The notes below the pieces were generated by a model that did not search any database, was not told the DNA's origin, and saw only the letters and a list, made by a program, of their open reading frames with translations. A program made the translations under genes and the position numbers. A stretch of 64,000 nt of DNA from positions 558,001 to 622,000 of the forward strand of contig NZ_VZPG01000001.1 in the NCBI RefSeq assembly GCF_008801715.1. The letters are read 5' to 3'. Shown piece after piece: positions 44,928-52,717 of the stretch. Source of the stretch: Pseudochrobactrum saccharolyticum (GTDB lineage Bacteria > Pseudomonadota > Alphaproteobacteria > Rhizobiales > Rhizobiaceae). Each line of letters begins with the position of its first letter. The first letter of the stretch is position 1.

Positions 44928-45842
44928 TCAGGGAGTTGTTTGCGCAGACAGGCTGCTTTGTTTTGGCGCAGAGAGGGATTTAGAGCCTTTATCCGTCCAT
45001 GACGGAGGCGCTCCCAATGAAGCGCCGATCGCCCCCAAAACACCCGGCTGACGACCGAAATTTTCGCAAAGAACCGATCCCGGCCTTCCGCCCAGTTTTG
45101 TGCGAATTTCATATCCGGACGGCAAACCAAGGTCAAAATTACCCGGCTCTTTACCCTCGATAATCAGTCTGGAAAATTCGGAACCAAAAGCCGCAGCCAA
45201 ATCATAGGCATCCCCCACCTGCGACACACGCGCCTCACTGGTGAATGAGTTTGCCCCCTTCGACCAGACGATTGCCGCAACCTGAGCCCCTTGCGGATCC
45301 GTAGCCTCCGCCTCAACAGCCAGTCCGCCCAGCCCGAACGGCAATCGCGGAACCCCTACAGGTAAGACAATGGCTGTACCGATAGAAATCGCCTTTGCAG
45401 CGCCCGCAATACCAGACTTTGTAGGCACAACATCGGTAATAACGGTACGGATTGTGAGATCAGCCGGCTCACCGGTAGGAACAATTTTATATTTTTCACT
45501 CAGAGTGTAGCAAACAGCGCGATCAATCGCATTTACCAGCAGGGTTCTGTCCTGTACTTTATCAACGCGCCGTTCAGCAGAATTTATAAAGGACGTCGGA
45601 AATATACTTACGGTTCTTACTTTTTTTAACACGCCAAAATTCAAGTAAAGTTTTTTCTTGGCAAACTTTCCTTTCGGCTCACTTAAATTACTATAGGAAG
45701 TAAGAGTACCCCCCTCTTTTAAGGGAACACTCGCACAACCACTTAACAGGACGATAATCGGAAAATATTTTATCAAGTTTGATGTATTTTTTTGTAACGC
45801 CCAAGCTATTGTTTTTTCGAAATTTATTTTGTTGCTCCGCAC
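44928..45842 (-). CDS. DUF3313-like lipoprotein
   Basis: Exported lipoprotein of 304 residues. The hydrophobic segment ends in VLLSGCASV, with the lipid-bearing Cys at 36. The mature part matches DUF3313 (GTLTSYSNLSEPKGKF, then SERRVDKV-like and DLTIRTVITDVVPTKSG segments, and VEAEATDPQGAQVAAIV). Function is unknown; members are outer-membrane lipoproteins. The start is given as GTG 45842; a TTG just before IKYFPII would give a more normal signal peptide. The upstream codons are AT-rich. Sites C and D lie upstream, C reading towards this gene. Confidence 0.78.
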   Translation of the reverse strand: MRSNKINFEKTIAWALQKNTSNLIKYFPIIVLLSGCASVPLKEGGTLTSYSNLSEPKGKFAKKKLYLNFGVLKKVRTVSIFPTSFINSAERRVDKVQDRTLLVNAIDRAVCYTLSEKYKIVPTGEPADLTIRTVITDVVPTKSGIAGAAKAISIGTAIVLPVGVPRLPFGLGGLAVEAEATDPQGAQVAAIVWSKGANSFTSEARVSQVGDAYDLAAAFGSEFSRLIIEGKEPGNFDLGLPSGYEIRTKLGGRPGSVLCENFGRQPGVLGAIGASLGAPPSWTDKGSKSLSAPKQSSLSAQTTP

Positions 45843-45897
45843 GACCGGTAACCCCGCTTTTAAACAGCAATTCGGGGAGCAACCTGACTTTTGTACC

Positions 45898-45912
45898 TTG
45901 CGGCAACATTAC
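45898..45912 (-). promoter_or_regulatory. GTAA-N7-GCAA direct repeat, site C
   Basis: Minus strand: GTAA-TGTTGCC-GCAA, one base off the consensus in the second half-site. It lies 56 bases upstream of the DUF3313-like start and reads in its direction. Confidence 0.45.
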
Positions 45913-45960
45913 GCAAATTATAACAATGAATTTTCTTTGAGTGATTTCATTACAAATATC

Positions 45961-45975
45961 GTAATATTACGGTAA
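45961..45975 (+). promoter_or_regulatory. GTAA-N7-GTAA direct repeat, site D
   Basis: Plus strand: GTAA-TATTACG-GTAA followed by TGTTC, as in site B. It lies 42 bases before the start of the 25-residue peptide and reads in its direction. Confidence 0.55.
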
Positions 45976-46016
45976 TGTTCCGATGTTCTTTTTCAAGAAA
46001 ATTGAACAGGTGCACA

Positions 46017-46094
46017 ATGTACATAACTCTTATGTTAATCATTCTTACAGTATATTTAATAATTCTGACCGGAATATTGTTAATAGCGATTTGA
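46017..46094 (+). CDS. 25-residue hydrophobic membrane peptide
   Basis: Begins at ATG 46017 with CAGGTG 5 bases upstream and ends TGA 46092-46094. The peptide is hydrophobic from end to end (MYITLMLIILTVYLIIL, then TGILLIAI), lacks charged residues, and would form one membrane helix. It is not recognised as any named family. Support comes from the ribosome-binding site and from the GTAA-N7-GTAA site 42 bases upstream, the same arrangement as for the other small genes around the two-component system. A chance frame in AT-rich DNA cannot be excluded. Confidence 0.4.
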   Translation: MYITLMLIILTVYLIILTGILLIAI

Positions 46095-46166
46095 AAATTC
46101 CCGAACAATAAACAGTTTATCCTCAATTTGCTTACAGATTTACGCAATGCGCTCAATCATATTGCT

Positions 46167-47081
46167 CTATCGCTCCAGTTGCCGCCGCTTCTCAACCAAA
46201 AAATCAACGAAAACGCGCAGTTTTGCAGGCATCTGATCCCGTGAGGGAACATAGAGGTTGAAACCATCAAAGGGCGGACACCAATCTTCCATCACGCGCA
46301 CCAGAGCGCCGGATGCAAGATGCTGGCTGACTGCAAAGTCCAGATGCATCACCAGACCTATTCCCTGAAGCGCAGCATTCAGCATGACATCATCATTATT
46401 CGTGGCGAATGTTCCGGCAGGCTGGAACAGCCTTTCCTCCCCTGTAAGCGGATCGGTCAGTTCCCAGCGGAATACAGCTCCGCTACCCGACAGACGAAAA
46501 CCGAGGCAATTGTGCTGTGTCAGATCCCTGAACACTCTCGGCGGAGGATTAGTTGCAAAATAAGCAGGTGAACCAACCACGGCAAGAGAAACCGGCGGAG
46601 TGACCGGCACTGCAACCATCGTATCTATCACACTTTCACGCAGGCGAATACCCGCATCACAACCTTCCCGAATAATGTCACCTAACCCGTCATCGACAAA
46701 TAACTCAACGCGAACCTCAGGATACCGGCGGGCGAACTCTCCGAGATACGGCTCAATAAAATGATGCGTGGCAACCCGCGGCGCATTCAGTCGGATTTCA
46801 CCGCTTGGCTTTTCGCGTGCCTCACCGACAGCGACGACCGCATGTGATATCATTGCAAGACCCGGTTCGATCTGGGAAAGTAATTTCCGGCCGTCATCTG
46901 TCAGCGATACCGAGCGTGTCGACCGGTTAAGCAGACGAACGCCGAGCTGCTGCTCTAACATTCTGATCGTTTGCGACAAAGCCGATGGCGAAATACCGAT
47001 ACGACCAGCCGCACGAGTATAGTTCCCTTCGCGGGCAACCTCCGCAAAGGCAGCAAGAGCAGGCAGAAGATTACGATCCAT
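46167..47081 (-). CDS. LysR-family transcriptional regulator
   Basis: A 304-residue LysR regulator: N-terminal winged HTH (AFAEVAREGNYTRAAGRIGI, SPSALSQTIRMLEQQLGVRL) and the periplasmic-binding-like effector domain (GEIRLNAPRVATHHFIEPYL). The ATG at 47081 (MDRNLLPAL) is the normal family start; the frame extends to 47132. It is divergent from the NAD(P)-binding protein gene and likely regulates it and the hydrolase, as is usual for LysR genes. GC content rises sharply relative to the AT-rich region before it. Confidence 0.92.
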   Translation of the reverse strand: MDRNLLPALAAFAEVAREGNYTRAAGRIGISPSALSQTIRMLEQQLGVRLLNRSTRSVSLTDDGRKLLSQIEPGLAMISHAVVAVGEAREKPSGEIRLNAPRVATHHFIEPYLGEFARRYPEVRVELFVDDGLGDIIREGCDAGIRLRESVIDTMVAVPVTPPVSLAVVGSPAYFATNPPPRVFRDLTQHNCLGFRLSGSGAVFRWELTDPLTGEERLFQPAGTFATNNDDVMLNAALQGIGLVMHLDFAVSQHLASGALVRVMEDWCPPFDGFNLYVPSRDQMPAKLRVFVDFLVEKRRQLER

Positions 47082-47192
47082 TATACGCTCATTATGAATT
47101 ACAGCTTCAAACTGATTGAAGGATGCTCCCATTTTTCCGTTAGGTCGAGTGGATTATGTTAAATTCATGAAATGAATATACGGAGCAAAATA

Positions 47193-47828
47193 ATGAAGAA
47201 AATTGCAATCCTTGGCGCAAGCGGTCAGATCGCACAGCATGTGGTTGATATGTTGGCAGAACGCGGCGACACAGAGATGACGCTGTTTCTTCGCGATGTG
47301 AGGAAGCTTAGTCGGGATATTCCTGACAATGCCCGTGTGATTGAGGGCGATGTTCACGACACTGCCAAGCTGAGAGATGCCGTGAGCGGTCAGGATGTCG
47401 TTTATGCGAACCTTGCCGGAGATGTCGATGCGCAAGCTGCAGCCATTATCACCGTCATGAAAGATGCCGGTTCGCGGAAGCTGATTTTCTGCACAACGCT
47501 TGGCATTTATGACGAAGTACCCGGCCAATTCGGTTCGTGGAACAACCGGGAAATCGGTGAATATTTACCGCCATATCGCAAGGCTGCCGATCTCGTGGAG
47601 GCATCAGGTCTGGATTATGTTGTCCTGCGCCCTGCCTGGCTGACCGATGCAGACGAAGTTACGTATGAAACAACTGAGCGCCACGAGCCTTTTAAAGGCA
47701 CGGAGATCTCACGCAAAAGCGTGGCTGCCTTGGTCGTGAATCTAGCCGAAACGACCGGTGCACTTGGCAACCGCAATATCGGCATTAACAAACCAAACAC
47801 CGGTGGTGACAAACCTGCCTTCATGTAA
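47193..47828 (+). CDS. NAD(P)H-binding Rossmann protein (atypical SDR)
   Basis: A 211-residue NAD(P)-binding protein of the NmrA/atypical SDR type: the dinucleotide motif ILGASGQIAQ lies at 5-14, with IEGDVHDTAKLRDAV and the DYVVLRPAWLTD segment typical of this group. No classical YxxxK pair is evident apart from YRKAADL, so it may be a reductase or only a binding protein. GGAG 7 bases before the ATG at 47193 sets the start. It is first in a probable two-gene unit with the hydrolase, 49 bases apart, divergent from the LysR gene. Confidence 0.85.
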   Translation: MKKIAILGASGQIAQHVVDMLAERGDTEMTLFLRDVRKLSRDIPDNARVIEGDVHDTAKLRDAVSGQDVVYANLAGDVDAQAAAIITVMKDAGSRKLIFCTTLGIYDEVPGQFGSWNNREIGEYLPPYRKAADLVEASGLDYVVLRPAWLTDADEVTYETTERHEPFKGTEISRKSVAALVVNLAETTGALGNRNIGINKPNTGGDKPAFM

Positions 47829-47877
47829 ACCGGCCAGTGAGAATGTCACTCGCCTCCGGAATTAAGGAGATCACATC

Positions 47878-48804
47878 ATGGAAACCGTGAAAATCCGCAA
47901 TCACGATATGTATTGGGATATCGCCGCCGATATCCACTTCCCGCCGCATTTCGACAAAACGAAGAAATATCCGGCCATCATCAGCGCACACCCGATCGGA
48001 AGCTGCAAAGAACAAACCTCGGGCAATGTCTATGGCGCAGCGCTGGCCAAAGAAGGCTTTGTTGTCATCGCCTTTGATGCAAGCTTTCAGGGTGCAAGCG
48101 GCGGCGAGTCTCGCTTTATCGAAGACCCGACACTGCGTGTCGAAGATTTCCGCCATGTTACCGATTATCTTGTGACGCTTCCTTATGTCGACGAAGAACG
48201 CATTGGTGTACTCGGCATTTGTGGTGGCGGCGGCTATTCAATCAATGCTGCAATGACTGAGCGCCGCATCAAGGCGGTTGGCACCGTTACCGGCGCGAAT
48301 TATGGCCGTCTGATGCGCGGTAATTTCACTGCCCTTAATCCGATCGCCGCGCTGGAAGCAATGGCCAGACAGCGTACAGCTGAAGCGCGCGGCGCAGAGC
48401 TTCATGTTGACAATCTGCTTGCCAATTCTGTTGAGGAAGCCCGCGCTGCAGGCATCACTGATCGCGATCCGCTGGAGGCAACTGATTATTACCGCACACC
48501 ACGTGGTCAAAAGCCCAACGGTCTGAACCGCTCGCTCCTGTCGCATCAGGCAGCAGCAGTGGGCTGGGATGCCTTTCATCTGGCGGAAGTACTCCTGACG
48601 CAGCCGCTTTGCATTGTGGTCGGTGATAAGGTCGGCGCATTCGGCGCCTATCGCGACGGCTGCGAGATTATTGAGCGCGCAGCCTCCAAACAGAAGGAGC
48701 TTGTGGTTCTCGAAGGCTGGTCGCATTACGACCTGTATGACAAGGAAGAACCGGTCAGACTGGCACTCGCCAAGCTCGTTCCGTTCTACAAGGAAAATCT
48801 CTAA
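47878..48804 (+). CDS. Alpha/beta hydrolase with Cys nucleophile motif
   Basis: A 308-residue cytoplasmic alpha/beta hydrolase of the dienelactone-hydrolase-like type. The nucleophile elbow is GICGGGGY with Cys115 where serine hydrolases have Ser; the acid is probably in VVGDKVGAF and the His in GWSHYDLYD near residue 284. The oxyanion-side HPIGSCKEQT near residue 38 fits. AAGGAG precedes the ATG. The substrate is unknown. Co-transcription with the NAD(P)-binding protein suggests a small catabolic or detoxification unit. Confidence 0.87.
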   Translation: METVKIRNHDMYWDIAADIHFPPHFDKTKKYPAIISAHPIGSCKEQTSGNVYGAALAKEGFVVIAFDASFQGASGGESRFIEDPTLRVEDFRHVTDYLVTLPYVDEERIGVLGICGGGGYSINAAMTERRIKAVGTVTGANYGRLMRGNFTALNPIAALEAMARQRTAEARGAELHVDNLLANSVEEARAAGITDRDPLEATDYYRTPRGQKPNGLNRSLLSHQAAAVGWDAFHLAEVLLTQPLCIVVGDKVGAFGAYRDGCEIIERAASKQKELVVLEGWSHYDLYDKEEPVRLALAKLVPFYKENL

Positions 48805-48899
48805 GCACGCTCAGGCGGCTTCTAACGTCACAATCCTGATGAATGTTACAGTCCGTGCTCAGCAATATAAATCTTTGGAATTTTGAAAAATACCGCAGA

Positions 48900-48933
48900 A
48901 ACAATACGGGCAGCTTTCGCTGCCCGTATTGTT
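48900..48933. terminator. Bidirectional terminator
   Basis: Perfect 15-bp stem AACAATACGGGCAGC / GCTGCCCGTATTGTT with loop TTTC, between the convergent hydrolase and outer-membrane protein genes. Confidence 0.9.
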
Positions 48934-48955
48934 ATTATCCGTATAGTGATCCGGC

Positions 48956-51900
48956 TCAGAACTTGCCGATAAAATTCACAAACATGCCACGGTCATCAAG
49001 GCTCAGGTCACGCAGATCATCCGAAAAGCGGCCGAAATTATAACCGGCACCAACTTTGAAATTCTCGCCCACATGACGATAAACCGCTGCCAGCGCGCCA
49101 AAATCGGTAGTTTTGGCTTCCGGCATATGCATCACACGACCTTCAAGCAGCAGATCCCACTTTTTAACAACATGCAGATCGGCACGGATAACACCCAAAT
49201 GGGCGGATGAACGCTGCCAGTCCTTGTCAAATTTATGATCATTTTCTGCCGGACGGTATTTCACGTCACCAATACGGAAACCGTATTTGGCACCGACTGA
49301 AAGCCACGGCACCAGATCATAAGTAAAGTCTGCCGACAGAATATGGCTGCGCTGTGCAGGCGCATAACGATAGTTGGAAACACCGCTGCCCAGCTGACCA
49401 TTGCCCGGCATGTCATAGAGCCAGCTATATTTGAACAGCGCGTTCAGGCGGTCATTTTCCACCGGACGATAGGCATAACCGAATGAGGCTTCGACATAAT
49501 CCGTGTTCTGGAACGAAGTGACATCCGATTTCGTATCCGAGAGAACCGCATCCACACTGACCAGTGCACGCCAGTCCGGATTGGTTTTCCATGAATAGGC
49601 ACCGGCCAACAGATAAGTGTTCTGGTCACGGGTATGATCGTCTGAGCGCTCGACACGCACTTCACCGCGCAAACGACCGGTAATGCCGCGCTCCTCGTCC
49701 TTATAGCCGATGGCCAGCGACGGCGCATAACGGTCAAAGTCAGAATATTCAACGCCAGAGGAATTTGTGGTGTTGTCGCGAACACGGCCACCTTCAAAAC
49801 CACCGTCAAATGTCCAGACATTATCCGGCGTATAGACCACACCATAAGTGTGTGTCAGCGCACTGCGAACACCAAACAAGTCATAATTGCCTTCCGAATA
49901 GGCTGAAAGCACATCATTCATACGGCGCTTCACACCGCCGACAATGGCACCCTTATCACGGCCGATCAGATCATAGCTGCGATTGAGATCAAAGGCTCTG
50001 TCCGGATCAAGACGGTAACCGACATAATAATGATCATCAGCATTCGGATCATAGGTCAGAGCGGCCAGACCGCCGAGACCATTTGTGCCATAGGAGATCT
50101 CTGCCTGTGTGCCGATTGTATCGGTCAGTTTCAGTTCTGTACCAACACCGATACGATCATTACGTTTGATATCACCGGAGCGACCGGCTGTTACCTGCCC
50201 GAAGACATAATAAAGGTGATCGTCGTCCTGACGGTAATCAATACGCATACCTGTATCTATGCGGGAACCGTCATAGCCGGTTTTGCCTGAGCGGATAGCG
50301 GTCGGTGACATCAGTTCGGTGTAAGTCACACCAAATGACACTTTCCAGTATTCGTCAATCTCATGGCTGACGGAGGTCTTGCCTTCACGCTTGATCTGAC
50401 CGTCCGCATCCCAGAAATCATCATAGATGAGTTTCAGACGGGTTTTGTCCGTCACATCCAGATCGGCATGGGCACCCCAGAGACGCTTATCGACGCTGGT
50501 ATTGTCGAAAAGACTGGAGAAACCGGCTTCTTTTTCTTCATAATAGCCGCCGATTTTACCCTGTACGCCGTCTTCCTGAATATCGGCCAGATCAACCTGA
50601 CCTTTCAGGCGCCATGCCAGAGCGGTACGACCTTTATTGCCTGTAGCAAGGGTGTTGCTATTGGTCAGACCACCATCGGTGGAACGGGTAAAGCCAAAGC
50701 CCTGCCCGTCAGAACCGGCCACTTCCCCCTCGATGAAAGTGGTGTCGGAATGGCGCACACGAATATCAACGCCGCCGGCCTTCTGATCGGCAGTGCCGGT
50801 AGTTTCCTGATAACCGGTCGCACCCACGCGCACATTGTCATTCAGCCATTGCTGGCCACGGCCACCAAGGCTGTAGCCGTCGAGATCACCGGCAACCGGC
50901 TCAAACTCATATTGTGCCAGCACATAGGTTTTGTTGCCGCCCAATGCACCGTCACGTACCGGATCAGATGTACCGGCAGAGGATGAAAGCGGACGGTTGA
51001 GGATCAGCACGCCCTGCATATAATCAAAGCGGTAATCTTCTCCGGCTTTGAGTGTACGGCGCTCAATAACACGACCGGTTACTGAATCGCGGAACTCAAC
51101 CGTAATGGTTTCAGAACCTTCAACAATGTTCTGGCGGCGCATGAAATAAGCCGAACCACCGGTTGCCAGATATTCCTCATATTGCGGCAATGTATCCGGC
51201 TGGGCAGCGTATAAATCAACTTCGGTTTTACGCTCGCCAAAGCTTGTTGTTTCTTCCGAACGGTAAACGCCCTGCGCACCATAAAGTGCCCGGTCAGAGC
51301 GCATAAACTCTGTGCCGGTGATGCGGGTTTTGAAATTACCCCATACTGCACGGCTGTCACCATGCTCTAAACGGACGTAGAATTTACCATTGGTCGGTGC
51401 ATCTTCCAGAAAAGTAGAGTCGTCACCATAGACCGGATAATAATCATCCGGATCGAGCTTGCGCAGCAGATGACGCGGGTTCTGCTTGCCGAAATTACGG
51501 AACATCTTATCGAGTTCGTCATCGGTTGTGTCAGCAGCAGCCGTCAGCAGATACTCGCCTTTGATTTTACCTTTAAGATAAAATGCCAGACGGCCATTAG
51601 TCGTGGTGCTGTCATATTCACCCGGACGCACAGCTTCAATACCGCTGTCGCCGTTGCGCTTGCGAAGCGTAATGTCGGCCAAACCGACATAGAACCAGTC
51701 ATTATCCGGAATATTAATATCGCGGTTAAAGGCCAGACCGTCGCCCTTCAACCCGTCATTAATGCCGACATCAATATCGTGATCGCCGGGACGCAAAATG
51801 CGCTGCACCACGAATTTCTGTTGGCCGTCAACCGGAATAGTTTCGCCAAAAGCTTTGACCTTATAGCCATCCGGTACATTGGTGCCATGAACTGTTACCG

Positions 51901-52717
51901 CACCGCCCTGCACACGAATATTGCGGAGTGCAGTTCTGTCTTCGCCCATACCCGGTGCAACAGCTTCCGCACGATCGCCCAGAATGTCTTTCTTTTCGCT
52001 ACGGCGCAAAGTCAGCGCTTCGGTTTCGTCAAACCGGCCTTTTTCATCATAAACACGCAGTACATAGGCATATTCACGCTCATCGGCTTGTGCCGGCATC
52101 ACCCATTGCGCTTTGGCATTAGTTTTTACCGGTACAACAGCCACAGGCTTATCAACCGATTTGCCGTCACCGATGGCAAAAATGCGGATTTCCGAACGCT
52201 CAATAAAAGCCGGATAGTTGGTGGTTGCCAGAAATTCGACAGTTTCATTGGCGCTATAGCTGCGACGCACCGGCATGGTCGAAACATTGAGGATCGGTGA
52301 TGCATCCAGACCATCAAATTTGATCTGAATATCAACGCCACTCAAATCCACATCGGTTTTGCGCTCACGATCAATCTGACGTGGTGTTTGAGCTGTTGGT
52401 TTCGAGGCACTGGTTTCAACCGTGTCACCATCCACACTGATCATAAACGGAATATTGCCCGCATCGGCAACAATACCTTTTTCGGTATTTTCGCCGATTG
52501 TCAGATGACGCAGTGAGCTGTCATCCGACATTTTACCGCGCAAATCTGAGCCTTCAGTGGTTTCAGTCTTGGTTTGCGCCAAGACTGAAACGGTTGAGAA
52601 ATGGCCTGCCATCAGTGCGGAACTGGCCAAAAGAGCGAGGCGGGAGAAAGAACCGAGTTTGAACTGAGACATTTTCATAACCTTAAATTGCGTGGCGGTT
52701 TTCACTGAGCGGCTCAT
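48956..52717 (-). CDS. Large outer-membrane beta-barrel protein, partner of the DUF11 giant
   Basis: Exported 1,253-residue protein. The signal peptide core is FSRLALLASSALMAGHFSTV with cleavage near VLAQT. The N-terminal half has Ig-like/periplasmic beta domains (VRRSYSANETVEFLATTNYP, AYVLRVYDEKGRFDET, a POTRA-unlike linker). The C-terminal half (~600-1253) is a long series of alternating amphipathic strands (AEISYGTNGLGGLAALTY, DALFKYSWLYDMPG-like) ending in NFIGKF, with the terminal Phe typical of outer-membrane barrels. No TonB box or plug is evident. Start ATG 52717 has a perfect GGAGG 7 bases upstream and overlaps the giant gene's stop codon. I infer that the barrel exports or anchors the giant protein. 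Confidence 0.8.
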   Translation of the reverse strand: MSRSVKTATQFKVMKMSQFKLGSFSRLALLASSALMAGHFSTVSVLAQTKTETTEGSDLRGKMSDDSSLRHLTIGENTEKGIVADAGNIPFMISVDGDTVETSASKPTAQTPRQIDRERKTDVDLSGVDIQIKFDGLDASPILNVSTMPVRRSYSANETVEFLATTNYPAFIERSEIRIFAIGDGKSVDKPVAVVPVKTNAKAQWVMPAQADEREYAYVLRVYDEKGRFDETEALTLRRSEKKDILGDRAEAVAPGMGEDRTALRNIRVQGGAVTVHGTNVPDGYKVKAFGETIPVDGQQKFVVQRILRPGDHDIDVGINDGLKGDGLAFNRDINIPDNDWFYVGLADITLRKRNGDSGIEAVRPGEYDSTTTNGRLAFYLKGKIKGEYLLTAAADTTDDELDKMFRNFGKQNPRHLLRKLDPDDYYPVYGDDSTFLEDAPTNGKFYVRLEHGDSRAVWGNFKTRITGTEFMRSDRALYGAQGVYRSEETTSFGERKTEVDLYAAQPDTLPQYEEYLATGGSAYFMRRQNIVEGSETITVEFRDSVTGRVIERRTLKAGEDYRFDYMQGVLILNRPLSSSAGTSDPVRDGALGGNKTYVLAQYEFEPVAGDLDGYSLGGRGQQWLNDNVRVGATGYQETTGTADQKAGGVDIRVRHSDTTFIEGEVAGSDGQGFGFTRSTDGGLTNSNTLATGNKGRTALAWRLKGQVDLADIQEDGVQGKIGGYYEEKEAGFSSLFDNTSVDKRLWGAHADLDVTDKTRLKLIYDDFWDADGQIKREGKTSVSHEIDEYWKVSFGVTYTELMSPTAIRSGKTGYDGSRIDTGMRIDYRQDDDHLYYVFGQVTAGRSGDIKRNDRIGVGTELKLTDTIGTQAEISYGTNGLGGLAALTYDPNADDHYYVGYRLDPDRAFDLNRSYDLIGRDKGAIVGGVKRRMNDVLSAYSEGNYDLFGVRSALTHTYGVVYTPDNVWTFDGGFEGGRVRDNTTNSSGVEYSDFDRYAPSLAIGYKDEERGITGRLRGEVRVERSDDHTRDQNTYLLAGAYSWKTNPDWRALVSVDAVLSDTKSDVTSFQNTDYVEASFGYAYRPVENDRLNALFKYSWLYDMPGNGQLGSGVSNYRYAPAQRSHILSADFTYDLVPWLSVGAKYGFRIGDVKYRPAENDHKFDKDWQRSSAHLGVIRADLHVVKKWDLLLEGRVMHMPEAKTTDFGALAAVYRHVGENFKVGAGYNFGRFSDDLRDLSLDDRGMFVNFIGKF

